A stretch of DNA of 64,000 nucleotides, taken from positions 124,001 to 188,000 of the forward strand of contig NZ_AUEI01000004.1 in NCBI RefSeq assembly GCF_000425905.1, given 5' to 3'. The notes below the pieces were generated by a model that saw only the letters and a program-made list of their open reading frames with translations, made no database searches and had not been told where the DNA came from. The stretch comes from Lactobacillus psittaci DSM 15354. GTDB taxonomy: Bacteria; Bacillota; Bacilli; Lactobacillales; Lactobacillaceae. The position numbers and the translations under genes were made by a program. Shown one piece after another: positions 17,872 to 29,173 of the stretch (position 1 is its first letter; each line of letters starts with the position of its first letter).

Positions 17872-18848
17872 TATTCTACATCCAAACTTTGTGCTGCTGT
17901 TAAAATTGCTGCTTCATAGACATCTTGACTACTACATCCCCGTGATAGGTCATTAACAGGTTTTGCTAAGCCTGCCAAAATTGGCCCAATCGCTGTAAAA
18001 TCACCTAATCTTTGTGCAATCTTATAGCCGATATTTCCAGATTGTAATTCTGGGAAAATAAAGACATTAGCATGACCAGCAACATTTGAATCTGGTGCTT
18101 TCTTAGCTCCAACACTTGGTACAAAAGCTGCATCAAATTGCATTTCTCCATCTGCACTAATTTCAGGATACTTTTCCTTAAAACTAACAGTTGCTGCTTG
18201 CACTTTACTTACCATTTCTCCCTTAGCTGATCCCATCGTTGAAAAACTTAGAAATGCAAGTTTGGGTTCTAATCCAACCATTTTAGCTGTTTGGGCCGCT
18301 TGATATGCAATCTCTACTAAGGTATCTACATCTGGGTCAATATTCATAGCACAATCACTAAAAATATATCTTTGTTGGTCTTTTTCCATGATAAATTGAC
18401 CACTTACTCGTTTCATACCAGCTTGAGTTTTAATAATTTTTAGTGCTGGTCGTACAGTATCTGCAGTTGAATGAGCTGCTCCAGATACACAACCATCTGC
18501 CAAGCCATTATACACAAGCATATTTGCAAAATAATTTGGGTCTAAAATTTGCTTTTTTGCTTGTTCTTCACTTTCTTTTCCCTTACGCAGTTCAAAGTAT
18601 TGCTTAGCAAAATCATCTCTTCTAATGTCATTTTGGGGATTAATAATTTTCAATCCTGTTAAATCAAGCTTGTGATCCTTAGCTGTTTCTTTTATTTGAG
18701 CTTCATCACCTAATACAAGTGGTTTAATAATTCCTTCGCTATTTAACTTAACTGCTGCAGATAAGACTCTTTCATCTTCGCCTTCAGGAAGAACAATTAC
18801 TTTCTTATGTCCAACAATTTTTGCTTTTAATTCATCAAAAATACTCAT
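17871..18848 (-). CDS. pta: Phosphate acetyltransferase
   Basis: Interconverts acetyl-CoA and acetyl phosphate, linking pyruvate breakdown with ATP formation by acetate kinase. PTA_PTB family throughout, with DPNYFANMLVYNG, SGAAHSTADTVRPAL, SFSTMGSAKG and the C-terminal NDLSRGCSSQDVY. 325 residues is the short single-domain form usual in Firmicutes. AAAGGAG lies 9 bases before the ATG. Between ung and tsaE with short gaps, so probably an ung-pta-tsaE operon. Confidence 0.96.
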   Translation of the reverse strand: MSIFDELKAKIVGHKKVIVLPEGEDERVLSAAVKLNSEGIIKPLVLGDEAQIKETAKDHKLDLTGLKIINPQNDIRRDDFAKQYFELRKGKESEEQAKKQILDPNYFANMLVYNGLADGCVSGAAHSTADTVRPALKIIKTQAGMKRVSGQFIMEKDQQRYIFSDCAMNIDPDVDTLVEIAYQAAQTAKMVGLEPKLAFLSFSTMGSAKGEMVSKVQAATVSFKEKYPEISADGEMQFDAAFVPSVGAKKAPDSNVAGHANVFIFPELQSGNIGYKIAQRLGDFTAIGPILAGLAKPVNDLSRGCSSQDVYEAAILTAAQSLDVE

Positions 18849-18860
18849 ACGTAAGCTCCT

Positions 18861-19550
18861 TTATTTTTCTACTTTAACTTCTGCTGGTAACTGCCAATCA
18901 ATTGGGTTCTTTCCCCACTTTTGCAAGGCTTGATTCGTTCTTGAAAAAGGTCTTGAACCAAAAAAGCCATATCGAGCAGAAAAAGGACTTGGATGGGCTG
19001 ACTTAATTATGACATTTTTACTCTCATCTATTAATGGGATTTTATTTTGAGCAAACTTTCCCCATAAAATAAAGACTACTTCGCCTCGGTCGCTAAGGGC
19101 TTTAATCGCCTGATCAGTGACTTCTTCCCAGCCTTTTCCTTGATGCCCATTAGCATGGCCATATGGCACTGTTAAGACCGCATTGAGCATTAATACTCCT
19201 TGATCGGCCCATTTCTTTAAATAACCATGCTTAACAGGAATACATCCCACATCATCATGTAATTCTTGATAAATATTCTTTAATGATGGTGGCAATGCAA
19301 TCCCAGGATTAACTGAAAAGCTCATCCCAGTTGCTTGGCCCGGATTATGATATGGATCTTGTCCTAAAATAACTACCTTAGTATCTTTAAAACTTGTTAA
19401 CTTAAATGCAGTAAAAATATGATACATATCAGGATAGATTGTCTTAGTAGCATATTCTTGCTTTAAAAAATCATGGAGATGCTGATATTGACTACTCTCA
19501 AAAGCAGGTTTTAAAATTTCATCCCAATCATTTCCAATAAAGTTTTTCAT
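18861..19550 (-). CDS. ung: Uracil-DNA glycosylase, family 1
   Basis: Removes uracil from DNA to start base-excision repair. The catalytic motif is [11 protein letters not shown] (Asp, with Tyr in the pocket), the Asn-containing motif is LMLNAVLTV, and the C-terminal motif is [17 protein letters not shown] (His). 229 residues counted from the ATG at 19550. That ATG is 19 bases from the best ribosome site (AAGGAA, 19570-19575), whereas an in-frame TTG at 19560-19562 is 7 bases away, so the true product may begin four residues earlier. Confidence 0.95.
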   Translation of the reverse strand: MKNFIGNDWDEILKPAFESSQYQHLHDFLKQEYATKTIYPDMYHIFTAFKLTSFKDTKVVILGQDPYHNPGQATGMSFSVNPGIALPPSLKNIYQELHDDVGCIPVKHGYLKKWADQGVLMLNAVLTVPYGHANGHQGKGWEEVTDQAIKALSDRGEVVFILWGKFAQNKIPLIDESKNVIIKSAHPSPFSARYGFFGSRPFSRTNQALQKWGKNPIDWQLPAEVKVEK

Positions 19551-19641
19551 AAGTAAAATCAACTCTCTCTTCCTTATATATGGTATCATGAAATTAAAAG
19601 CGGAGTCTGTAAATAATTGATTAAAAAGCAGGTTCAAAAAG

Positions 19642-20157
19642 ATGAAACTAATACTTTTAATTGAAGAAGGTAAAAATTATGGTCAAATTCCAATTGTAGA
19701 TGAAAATGGTAAGACCTACTTTTTCCTTCAAGGAAAATTACATAATATCAATCATACCTTATTTTTAAAAGATTACCATAACCATGAATTAGGGCGTCTG
19801 TACCTTGATCAGCGCAACCTTATTAACAAATATGTTATTGATTTAGTTGATGGTAATCTAGGACAAGTCCACCAACTTAGTCATTTGGAATTTCCTATGT
19901 TGTTGCGGCCAAATAACTATCTAATCACTGGCAGTACAAAAAAAGGCTCCTATCATTTTAGGAGCGCTTTTAAAGAAATTGCTGAATGCCAAACAATGAT
20001 TACAAAAAAAGGGCAAGCAATTGTTTGTGATATTATTAATATCAACGATATACCATACGTTTTATTAATAACTGGTCTTTTTTCTCAATGGAATACAACC
20101 ATGATTAAATTACCAGATTTACAACTAAATAAGGGTCAATTGACAACCGATTATTAA
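19642..20157 (+). CDS. Small beta-rich protein, tubby-like/LURP-one-related fold (tentative)
   Basis: 171 residues, no signal peptide or membrane segment. Alternating short hydrophobic strands ([33 protein letters not shown]) and a [16 protein letters not shown] hairpin resemble LURP-one-related/YxjI proteins of the tubby C-terminal fold. Function in bacteria is poorly known; phospholipid binding is one proposal for related proteins. Weak ribosome site (CAGGTT). The only plus-strand gene between tsaE and secG. Its stop codon interlocks with that of smpB (TTAA at 20154-20157). A terminator-like hairpin lies inside the gene (19938-19973). Confidence 0.6.
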   Translation: MKLILLIEEGKNYGQIPIVDENGKTYFFLQGKLHNINHTLFLKDYHNHELGRLYLDQRNLINKYVIDLVDGNLGQVHQLSHLEFPMLLRPNNYLITGSTKKGSYHFRSAFKEIAECQTMITKKGQAIVCDIININDIPYVLLITGLFSQWNTTMIKLPDLQLNKGQLTTDY

Positions 20158-20609
20158 ATGCGATACTTGCGACGAAGTTCTCGTTCTTGATCGCGTTTTT
20201 TTATGGTCTCACGTTTGTCGTACTGCTTCTTACCTTGTCCGACACCTAATAAGACTTTGGCAAAACCATGCTTTAAGTAAACTTTGAGTGGAATAATAGT
20301 CATTCCTTGTTGAGCTTGAACTTCAGCTAGACGTTTAATTTCTTTCTTATGAAGTAACAATTGTCTACGCCGCAAAGGGTCGTGATTATAAATATTTCCT
20401 TGTTTATATTCACTAATATGGACATTTTCAAGAAAACATTTTGTACCAAAGATTTGGACATAGCCATCTTTTAACTGGATTCTTCTGGCTCTAACGGACT
20501 TAATTTCTGTTCCTGTTAACGCAATCCCAGCTTCAATAGTTTCTTTGATGAAATAATCATGACTCGCCTTGCGATTTTGTGCCAAAACATTATCAGTTTG
20601 CTGTTTCAT
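20154..20609 (-). CDS. smpB: SsrA-binding protein
   Basis: Partner of tmRNA in rescuing stalled ribosomes (trans-translation). Typical sections are [44 protein letters not shown] and the basic C-terminal tail [18 protein letters not shown] (split here: [13 protein letters not shown]). The start is the ATG at 20609 after AGAGGGA; one codon of open frame upstream (TTG) is ignored. 151 residues. Follows rnr by 16 bases; the rnr-smpB pairing is conserved in Firmicutes, and RNase R degrades mRNAs released by trans-translation. Confidence 0.97.
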   Translation of the reverse strand: MKQQTDNVLAQNRKASHDYFIKETIEAGIALTGTEIKSVRARRIQLKDGYVQIFGTKCFLENVHISEYKQGNIYNHDPLRRRQLLLHKKEIKRLAEVQAQQGMTIIPLKVYLKHGFAKVLLGVGQGKKQYDKRETIKKRDQERELRRKYRI

Positions 20610-20625
20610 CAAATCCCTCTATTCT

Positions 20626-22938
20626 TTAGTGACGTTGAGTGCGACCACGTCTATTGTTGCGACCGTTGCCGCCTTTATTACGATTGAAATTATTATGACG
20701 CCGTCTTTGGCCTTGGCCTCTTGAATTTCTTCTCATTCCACGATCATTATGCGCCTTCTTCGGTGCATTTGGATCATAGATTTCAAAATCAAGCTGATGT
20801 TGTTCAACATTTGCATTAATTAAGGTTACCTTAATTGGCATACCTATCTTGAATGTTCGATGAGTACCTCTACCAGTTAAAGTTAAGGTCTTTTCATCAA
20901 AGTTATAGAAATCATCGGTTAAGTTAGAAATATGAATTAAACCTTCAACAGTATTTGGCAATTGAATAAACATTCCAAAACTTGTTACGCTTGAAACAAC
21001 TGCATCAAAATGATCTCCAACACGGTCAGCCATAAATTCAGTCATCTTCAAATCATTTACTTCACGTTCCGTATCAATTGAACGTCTTTCTTGGGTAGAA
21101 GTTTGTTCAGCAACTTCTGGTAAAAGTGGCTTGAAATGATCTTGAACTTCCTCAGCCAAGTTTGAATCAGTATATTCATGGATCATTCGGTGCACCATCA
21201 AATCAGAATATCTTCTGATTGGTGACGTAAAGTGAGTGTAAAATTCAGCTGCAATCCCGAAGTGGCCAAGTGGTTGATCAGAATAATGAGCTTGTTTAAG
21301 TGAACGAAGCATCACCATTTGAACAACGGCTTCTTCAGGTGTTCCTAAAGTCTTAGTCACTACCTTTTGTAGGTCAAGTGGCTTAATATCATTAGGGTCT
21401 GCTTTAATGTTCAAGCCAAGTGCTGAAGTAAATTCAAAGAAACTCTGCATTCTTTCAGCATCAGGAGTTTCATGCACCCGGTAAAGGAATGGCACATGCT
21501 TTTTAAAGAAAGCTTCGGCGACTGTTTCATTTGCCAATAACATGAATGATTCAATCATCTTTTCAGCAGTTCCGCGTTCATGTAGGACGATATCTACCGG
21601 CTTCCCTTTTTCATCAACAATAATTTTTGCTTCAGGTTCTTCAAAGTCAATTGCTCCACGATTATGACGTTGATTGTATAGGGCTTCGTGCAATTTAGCC
21701 ATATCTTTCAACATTGGTTGCAATTTAGCGTATTTTTCTTCTAATTCATCAGCAGACTTGGCCAAAGCTTCATTAACCTTGTTATATGTAAGTCGTCCAT
21801 GTGAGCGCATCACTGAAGGATGAATTGAGTAATTTACTCTTTTACCTTCTGGGGTAACTTCCATATCACATGATAAAACGAGACGATCAACGCCTTCATT
21901 TAAGGAACAAATTCCGTTTGAAAGTCTAAATGGAAGCATTGGAATTACGCGATCAACTAAGTAAGTTGAGTTACCACGTTCAAAGGCTTCCTTATCAAGT
22001 GGTGAATTTTCTTTAACATAGTGCGCAACATCCGCAATATGAACCCCTAAGTGGAAATTACCATTAGGTAATTTCCAAACAACAACTGCATCATCGAAGT
22101 CTTTTGAGTCATCACCATCAATTGTGACTGCAGGTTGATCTCTTATATCTACACGATTGCCAATTTCACTTTCTTCGATATGATCTGGAATCTCATTTGC
22201 TTGCTTCATAGCTTCTTCAGGCCATTCAACACGAATATCATGACTTGCAACAATAGACATGATATCAACACCAGGATCATTCTTATTACCAATGGTCTCG
22301 ATAATTGCACCAGTCATCATTTCTGGTGCGTCTTCATTCGGGTAATCCTTGATGGAAATTTTTACCATATCACCCATTTGTGGTGTAATTCCAGCTTTGC
22401 TAGCATAGACACGGTAATTTTTAAAGCGCTTATTAGAAGAAATTACATAACCAGAAAAGCCACTCATTTTAACTTGAACATCACTCAAAGGATGAAATTC
22501 ACCAACAAGACTCTCTACGCCACGTTCAAGAATTTGTTTAACTTTTCCTTCTGGACCTTTACCATTCCATGGATTACCATCTGCAATTATTTTGACTAAT
22601 ACCCGGTCTCCATCTAATGCATAAGCTGTATTATCAATACCAATAAATACATCTTCTGCATTTTCATCATCAAGTCTAACAAAACCGAATCCTTTTTCAT
22701 TGGCTCTAAATTGACCTTCGACTTCAGTATCCAAGGTTGCTAATTGATATTCTCCATTGCCATTTGTAACAATCTTTTTTTCTTGTTCTAAAAAAGTTAA
22801 GGCTTTAATCAATTCAGTAAAATTAGCAATGCGATCTTTTTTTGCAATTCTTTCAAGCCCCGCAACTTTAAATTTCTTTTGCGGATTGTGTCGGAAAATT
22901 TCTAAGACTCCTGCCAATACATGTTCATTTTGTGCCAT
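20626..22938 (-). CDS. rnr: Ribonuclease R
   Basis: Processive 3'-5' exoribonuclease that digests structured RNA. Order of parts: N-terminal winged-helix region (1-70), cold-shock domains (~70-240), the RNB catalytic domain with the Asp cluster DGDDSKDFDDA, an S1 domain (~640-720), and a basic Arg/Gly/Asn-rich tail (RRNSRGQGQRRR). 770 residues. Downstream of secG and upstream of smpB; secG-rnr-smpB is the common order. A terminator-like hairpin lies between secG and rnr. Confidence 0.97.
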   Translation of the reverse strand: MAQNEHVLAGVLEIFRHNPQKKFKVAGLERIAKKDRIANFTELIKALTFLEQEKKIVTNGNGEYQLATLDTEVEGQFRANEKGFGFVRLDDENAEDVFIGIDNTAYALDGDRVLVKIIADGNPWNGKGPEGKVKQILERGVESLVGEFHPLSDVQVKMSGFSGYVISSNKRFKNYRVYASKAGITPQMGDMVKISIKDYPNEDAPEMMTGAIIETIGNKNDPGVDIMSIVASHDIRVEWPEEAMKQANEIPDHIEESEIGNRVDIRDQPAVTIDGDDSKDFDDAVVVWKLPNGNFHLGVHIADVAHYVKENSPLDKEAFERGNSTYLVDRVIPMLPFRLSNGICSLNEGVDRLVLSCDMEVTPEGKRVNYSIHPSVMRSHGRLTYNKVNEALAKSADELEEKYAKLQPMLKDMAKLHEALYNQRHNRGAIDFEEPEAKIIVDEKGKPVDIVLHERGTAEKMIESFMLLANETVAEAFFKKHVPFLYRVHETPDAERMQSFFEFTSALGLNIKADPNDIKPLDLQKVVTKTLGTPEEAVVQMVMLRSLKQAHYSDQPLGHFGIAAEFYTHFTSPIRRYSDLMVHRMIHEYTDSNLAEEVQDHFKPLLPEVAEQTSTQERRSIDTEREVNDLKMTEFMADRVGDHFDAVVSSVTSFGMFIQLPNTVEGLIHISNLTDDFYNFDEKTLTLTGRGTHRTFKIGMPIKVTLINANVEQHQLDFEIYDPNAPKKAHNDRGMRRNSRGQGQRRRHNNFNRNKGGNGRNNRRGRTQRH

Positions 22939-22957
22939 TAACCTACCTCAATTCACT

Positions 22958-22987
22958 AAAAAACCTCCCAATACAATGATCGGAAGG
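22958..22987 (-). terminator. Hairpin between secG and rnr
   Basis: Minus-strand CCTTCCGAT pairs with ATTGGGAGG (two wobbles), then TTTTTT. It lies 20 bases before the rnr start, so rnr is either expressed by read-through or from a promoter not recognised. Confidence 0.75.
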
Positions 22988-22994
22988 CTAAAAA

Positions 22995-23228
22995 TTACTT
23001 AGTTGATAAATATGCTAGTATAAGAGCTAAAATAAAGAAAATCGCAAGTAAAACTGCAGTAACTTTCTCCATAAATGCTTCAAAACCACGCTTCTTAGTT
23101 TGACCACTAAATACAGCCCCACCTGACAAAGCGTTAAGGGCATCTTGTTGTTTTTGCGGTTGCATCATCGTCGCAATAATAATCAAAATAGATACGATGA
23201 TGAGTAGCGTCATAGTTAAGTTATACAA
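22995..23228 (-). CDS. secG: Protein translocase subunit SecG
   Basis: Small auxiliary subunit of the SecYEG channel. Two membrane segments (about 5-22 and 55-74) flank a loop with GGAVFSGQTKKRGFEAFMEK, the family signature (key part GGAVFSG). 77 residues. The start is TTG at 23226-23228, set by GGAGG 7 bases upstream; the first in-frame ATG is five codons inside and too far from that site. Confidence 0.95.
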   Translation of the reverse strand: MYNLTMTLLIIVSILIIIATMMQPQKQQDALNALSGGAVFSGQTKKRGFEAFMEKVTAVLLAIFFILALILAYLSTK

Positions 23229-23276
23229 TGCGCTGCCTCCATAAAATCAAAAATTTCTAAAATAATTACTTTTATT

Positions 23277-23285
23277 ATTTTAGCA
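23277..23285 (-). promoter_or_regulatory. Extended -10 promoter of secG
   Basis: Minus-strand TGCTAAAAT; no convincing -35. It gives a leader of about 40 bases for the secG-rnr-smpB run. Confidence 0.45.
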
Positions 23286-23315
23286 TAAATATAAATTGAA
23301 TGCGAGATTTTTGGG

Positions 23316-23352
23316 CAAAAAAAGAGCTCTGCCAACGGCAAAGCTCTTTTTC
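23316..23352 (-). terminator. Terminator of eno
   Basis: AAAGAGCTCTGCC and GGCAAAGCTCTTT pair around AAC; the minus-strand transcript ends in TTTTTTT. It starts 14 bases after the eno stop. Confidence 0.85.
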
Positions 23353-23366
23353 ATTCAAAATTCTAA

Positions 23367-24677
<1,311 letters not shown>

Positions 24678-24711
24678 TTATGTATTTTTGTAAAAATTAC
24701 TTTACTTATTT

Positions 24712-24720
24712 ATTATACCA
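24712..24720 (-). promoter_or_regulatory. Extended -10 promoter of eno
   Basis: Minus-strand TGGTATAAT, immediately after the tpiA stop codon, with no terminator in between. The -35 would lie in the tpiA end and is weak. eno can thus be made both from this site and by continuation from tpiA. Confidence 0.6.
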
Positions 24721-24724
24721 AATT

Positions 24725-25498
<774 letters not shown>

Positions 25499-26710
25499 TT
25501 ACTTATCTGAAATACATGCAATACCTGGTAAAGTCTTGCCTTCAAGATATTCAAGTGAGGCACCACCACCAGTAGAAATGTGGGTAATCTTAGGTGCAAT
25601 ACCTAATTGCTTAGCAGCAGCAGTTGAGTCACCACCACCAATAATAGTAGTTGCATCAGGTAAATCGGCCATTGCACGACCAACTTCTAAAGTACCTTCT
25701 GCAAAGTTTGGCATTTCGAAACAACCCATAGGTCCGTTCCAAACGACAGTTTTTGCACCTTGTAAAGTCTTTCTGAATAATTCAACAGTCTTAGGACCGA
25801 TGTCAAGTCCCATTTCGTTGTCAGGAATATCATCACCAACAACTTCACGACTTGCATCGTTAGAAAATTCAGTAGCAGCAATGTTGTCAACTGGCAACAC
25901 AATCTTGCCATCTGCCTTTTCTAATAATTCCTTAGCAAGTTCAACCTTATCTTCTTCAAATAAAGACTTACCAATCTTGTGGCCTTGTGCAGCTAAGAAT
26001 GTGTAGGCCATACCACCACCGATTAAGATGTGGTCTGATTTAGGAATTAAGTTAGTAATAACGCTAATCTTATCTGAAACCTTAGCACCACCAAGAATAG
26101 TGACAAATGGGTGAACTGGGTTAGCAATTGCGTTACCCAAGAACTTGATTTCCTTTTCCATTAAGAAACCAGCTGCAACCTTCTTGCCTTCTGCCTTCAT
26201 AGCAGTTGCAATACCTACGTTTGATGCGTGGCTTCTGTGAGCAGTACCAAATGCATCATTTACGTAAAGGTCACCTAAGCTTGCCCAGTATTCGCCAAGC
26301 TTTGGATCGTTCTTTGATTCACGCTTGCCAAAGTCGTTGTCGATGTCTTGGAATCTAGTGTTTTCCATTACTAAAACATCGCCATCGTTCATCTTAGCAA
26401 TTGCGTCTTCTACTTCTTTACCTTCGTTTGAAGGAACAAATTCAACATCTTTTTCAAGTAATTCGCCTAAACGCTTTGCAACTGGTGCAAGTGACAATTC
26501 TTTCTTGTCAGCGTCTGACTTAATACGACCTAAGTGGCTAAGTAAGATTGCCTTACCACCGTTGTCGATGATGTACTTAATAGTTGGTAATGCAGCAACA
26601 ATTCTGTTGTCGTCACCAATAACGCCATCTTTAATTGGGACATTAAAGTCAACACGAACTAAAACTTTCTTACCCTTAACATCAAGGTCAGAAATAATTA
26701 ATTTAGCCAT
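25499..26710 (-). CDS. pgk: Phosphoglycerate kinase
   Basis: Makes ATP from 1,3-bisphosphoglycerate. Substrate binding shows VRVDFNVP and LLSHLGR, then the GTAHRSHAS region, the nucleotide site [17 protein letters not shown], and C-terminal [11 protein letters not shown] and [13 protein letters not shown]. 403 residues. Follows gap after a strong hairpin terminator that ends only 30 bases before this start codon, so its expression depends on read-through from gap unless an unseen promoter lies in gap. Confidence 0.97.
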   Translation of the reverse strand: MAKLIISDLDVKGKKVLVRVDFNVPIKDGVIGDDNRIVAALPTIKYIIDNGGKAILLSHLGRIKSDADKKELSLAPVAKRLGELLEKDVEFVPSNEGKEVEDAIAKMNDGDVLVMENTRFQDIDNDFGKRESKNDPKLGEYWASLGDLYVNDAFGTAHRSHASNVGIATAMKAEGKKVAAGFLMEKEIKFLGNAIANPVHPFVTILGGAKVSDKISVITNLIPKSDHILIGGGMAYTFLAAQGHKIGKSLFEEDKVELAKELLEKADGKIVLPVDNIAATEFSNDASREVVGDDIPDNEMGLDIGPKTVELFRKTLQGAKTVVWNGPMGCFEMPNFAEGTLEVGRAMADLPDATTIIGGGDSTAAAKQLGIAPKITHISTGGGASLEYLEGKTLPGIACISDK

Positions 26711-26740
26711 TAAAATTTACCTCCAATGGTTTTTAAATCG

Positions 26741-26778
26741 AAAAAAGACGAAGGGGAGCAATCCCCTCCGCCTTCTCA
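26741..26778 (-). terminator. Strong terminator-like hairpin between gap and pgk
   Basis: On the minus strand a 16-pair stem (several G-U) with loop TTGC centred at 26760, followed by TTTTTT. It is placed about 40 bases after the gap stop and 30 bases before the pgk start. It should produce abundant gap-ending mRNA and a smaller read-through fraction covering pgk and tpiA. Confidence 0.8.
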
Positions 26779-26817
26779 CACAACAAAAATAATCAAATAC
26801 TATATTTTAGTTAATGA

Positions 26818-27834
26818 TTAAAGAGTTGCAAACTTCAATAAAGTACGAACCATTTGGCAAGTGAATGAGTATTCGTTGTCGTACCAAGCAACAGTCTTAA
26901 CTAATTGCTTGTCGCCAGCAGTAGTTACTTCAGTTTGAGTTGGGTCAAAGATTGAACCAGCAGTCATACCAAGAATGTCGCTTGAAACGATTTGGTCATC
27001 GTTGTATGCGAATGAAGCACTTTCGTATTTCTTCATAGCTGCGTTTACTTCGTCAGCAGTTACTTTCTTGTCTAAGATAGATACTAATTCAGTTTCTGAA
27101 CCGTCAACAACTGGAACACGTTGTGCGTGACCTTGTAACTTACCGTTTAATTCAGGAATTACAAGACCGATAGCCTTTGCAGCACCAGTTGAGTGAGGAA
27201 TGATGTTAGCTGAAGCAGTACGTGCAGCACGGAAGTTACCGCCACGAACTGGGCCATCTAATACCATTTGAGTTGAAGTGAATGCGTGGATAGTAGTCAT
27301 AGTACCAACTTGGATACCAAATTCCTTGTTCAATGCTGAAGCCATTGGTGCCAATGAGTTAGTAGTACATGAACCAGCTGAAACAATCTTGTCATCAGCA
27401 GTTAAAGTATCATCGTTTACGCTGTAAACGATAGTCTTAAGATCGTTACCTGCAGGTGCAGAAATTAAAACTCTCTTTGCACCAGCGTCAAGGTGAGCTT
27501 GTGACTTAGCCTTGCTAGTGTAGAAACCAGTACATTCAAGAACGAAGTCAACACCATCGTTCTTAACCCATGGAAGGTTTTGTGCTTGTGGTTCAGCGTA
27601 AACACGGTATTCCTTACCGTCAACTACGATAGCGTTGTCAGTAGCTGAAACTTCGTGGTTGAAAGTACCATGAGTTGAGTCATATTTAAGAAGGTGAGCC
27701 AAAAGAGCTGGAGTTGTTAAGTCGTTAATTGCAACAACTTCAATATCTGATGACTTTTCGCCTAAATCCATAATACGACGGAAAGCTAAACGACCAATAC
27801 GACCGAAACCGTTAATACCAATTTTAACTGTCAT
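26818..27834 (-). CDS. gap: Glyceraldehyde-3-phosphate dehydrogenase
   Basis: Oxidises glyceraldehyde-3-phosphate with NAD and phosphate. The NAD fold begins INGFGRIGR; the catalytic Cys is in [12 protein letters not shown], and the catalytic His in the [10 protein letters not shown] region. 338 residues. The start is the ATG at 27834, 10 bases from AGGAGG; a TTG two codons earlier is too close to that site. Second gene behind cggR, 57 bases downstream. Very strong codon bias. Confidence 0.97.
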   Translation of the reverse strand: MTVKIGINGFGRIGRLAFRRIMDLGEKSSDIEVVAINDLTTPALLAHLLKYDSTHGTFNHEVSATDNAIVVDGKEYRVYAEPQAQNLPWVKNDGVDFVLECTGFYTSKAKSQAHLDAGAKRVLISAPAGNDLKTIVYSVNDDTLTADDKIVSAGSCTTNSLAPMASALNKEFGIQVGTMTTIHAFTSTQMVLDGPVRGGNFRAARTASANIIPHSTGAAKAIGLVIPELNGKLQGHAQRVPVVDGSETELVSILDKKVTADEVNAAMKKYESASFAYNDDQIVSSDILGMTAGSIFDPTQTEVTTAGDKQLVKTVAWYDNEYSFTCQMVRTLLKFATL

Positions 27835-27881
27835 GTCCAAAAGTCCTCCTTAGGAACTAGTAATAACATTATTTTTATTTT

Positions 27882-27904
27882 AAAGAGAGCTTTATTGCTC
27901 CTTT
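27882..27904 (-). other. Hairpin at the cggR-gap junction
   Basis: Minus-strand AAAGGAGC pairs with GCTCTCTTT (one bulged base) around AATAAA, overlapping the cggR stop codon. There is no U-run, so not a terminator. In Bacillus subtilis the cggR-gapA mRNA is cut near this junction, which raises gapA mRNA stability; this hairpin could mark or protect an equivalent site (inference). Confidence 0.45.
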
Positions 27905-28923
27905 AAAATCTGATCTGAGGCACCTTCGTCTGTAATCAGCCATGTTTGACTCGGTGCATTATACATATATGAACGAATTGCAGTAGCTTTATGTTTGCCC
28001 GCTGCAAAAGCAAATATATGAGGTATTTTGCTAAGATCCTCAAATTGCAGGCCAATTCGTGGGATCCGCTCAACAATCTTACCATTCTCATCGAAAAAAC
28101 ACCCAAAACATTCGGAGACGGCACCAGTCGCTCTTATCTTTGACAAGGCAACTGAATCATATCCACGGCGCTTGGCCATTTCTTCAGCCAGCCCGATTCC
28201 GTGAATTGCAACATCGCATTGTGATATATCTTGTAAAACATCACTAATTGCTTCATCACGTATCAATGAGCGATATGCATCTTTTGATACATTTTCAGGT
28301 AAATACAAGGTCTTGTATTTACCTCCTGTAGCTTTAGCCATTTCCTGAACAATAGTACTACTTTGTGTCTCTACACTTTCACCTAAAGCACCACGTCCTG
28401 GAACAAACTCTAAATCGCGATTTTTACTGAGAGAGCTTGACAAAAGCTTAGAGGCCTTTGCCAAGGTTGCTCCACCTAAAACCGTGATAATGCTACTGCC
28501 TAATGGTAATAATAAATCGAGAGCTGAATTCAGCTTCTCTCCCATTAAGATTGATACGCGTTCCTGTAAATCGGCATCCCCGGGAACGATAACTGCTCGG
28601 GCAATCTTCAACTTTTTCGCCAGCTTTATTTCTGCTTGGCTTGAGTTAAATAACCGATTTATCAAAATTGTTGCATCTTTCAGCGTTTCCTCACCTTTTT
28701 CTGTGAGGTACATTCCAAAAGGCTTAATTTCTATTAAACCTAATTTCTTCAAATATTCTGTCTCGGTTCTAACTGTTCGCTCACTCATACCGAGTTGTTG
28801 TGCAACTGCTCTTCGCCCAACAGGATATCTTAAAGAAATTTGTTCAAGAACTTGATAACGCTGTCGAAAAATTTTTAAGACGTCCGGAACCAGGTTTTGT
28901 AGCAAGGTAAAATCCGTGTCCAT
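27892..28923 (-). CDS. cggR: Central glycolytic genes regulator
   Basis: SorC-family repressor of the gap operon, relieved by fructose-1,6-bisphosphate. N-terminal winged HTH (residues ~28-75: GRRAVAQQLGMSERTVRTE, key part QLGMSERTVR), then the effector-binding sugar-isomerase-like domain with LLPLGSSIITVLGG and GRGALGE. 343 residues. The start is the ATG at 28923 after AAGGAGG. The frame stays open 50 codons further upstream through the operator and leader, but that stretch does not resemble the family. First gene of cggR-gap-pgk-tpiA. Confidence 0.94.
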   Translation of the reverse strand: MDTDFTLLQNLVPDVLKIFRQRYQVLEQISLRYPVGRRAVAQQLGMSERTVRTETEYLKKLGLIEIKPFGMYLTEKGEETLKDATILINRLFNSSQAEIKLAKKLKIARAVIVPGDADLQERVSILMGEKLNSALDLLLPLGSSIITVLGGATLAKASKLLSSSLSKNRDLEFVPGRGALGESVETQSSTIVQEMAKATGGKYKTLYLPENVSKDAYRSLIRDEAISDVLQDISQCDVAIHGIGLAEEMAKRRGYDSVALSKIRATGAVSECFGCFFDENGKIVERIPRIGLQFEDLSKIPHIFAFAAGKHKATAIRSYMYNAPSQTWLITDEGASDQILKEQ

Positions 28924-28942
28924 AACCTGCCTCCTTTTCCTT

Positions 28943-28980
28943 GGGACTTTTTCTGACCAAGGTGTTGTCATTTTGTGACC
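28943..28980 (-). promoter_or_regulatory. Candidate CggR operator
   Basis: Two units 22 bases apart: GGGAC-N6-TGACC (28943-28958) and TTGTC-N6-TGACC (28965-28980). This resembles the Bacillus operator of tandem GGGAC-N6-TGTCC units about two helical turns apart. It lies between the promoter and the cggR ribosome site, so bound repressor would block elongation. Confidence 0.65.
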
Positions 28981-29055
28981 CAATATGCTTAAAAATATAA
29001 GAGAAACGCGATTTTTATTAAATTTAAAATCTACCATTTCCCTTTCGACGATTTT

Positions 29056-29084
29056 AGTATAACAATCACCCATATCAATTTCAA
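29056..29084 (-). promoter_or_regulatory. Promoter of the cggR-gap operon
   Basis: Minus-strand TTGAAA (29079-29084), 17-base spacer, TATACT (29056-29061) with TG one base before it. It gives a leader of about 125 bases containing the CggR operator. Confidence 0.75.
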
Positions 29085-29147
29085 GTCTTTTACCAAAAAT
29101 AAATATTTCCGCTTACAAAACTTTTATTTCTATTTTCGAACTTTTTT

Positions 29148-29156
29148 TGTTATACT
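29148..29156 (+). promoter_or_regulatory. Promoter of the tRNA-Arg gene
   Basis: TGTTATACT, an extended -10, 17 bases before the tRNA 5' end; the -35 is poor. Confidence 0.5.
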
Positions 29157-29173
29157 AATTGTTGTTGAAATTT

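Noticed and set aside
22135-22599. Open frame opposite rnr
   Set aside because: Antisense to the RNase R catalytic region, no start signals and low-complexity product.
28924-29073. Fifty-residue N-terminal extension of CggR as part of the protein
   Set aside because: A strong ribosome site precedes the ATG at 28923, family proteins begin there, and the extension spans the operator. Retained only as a note.
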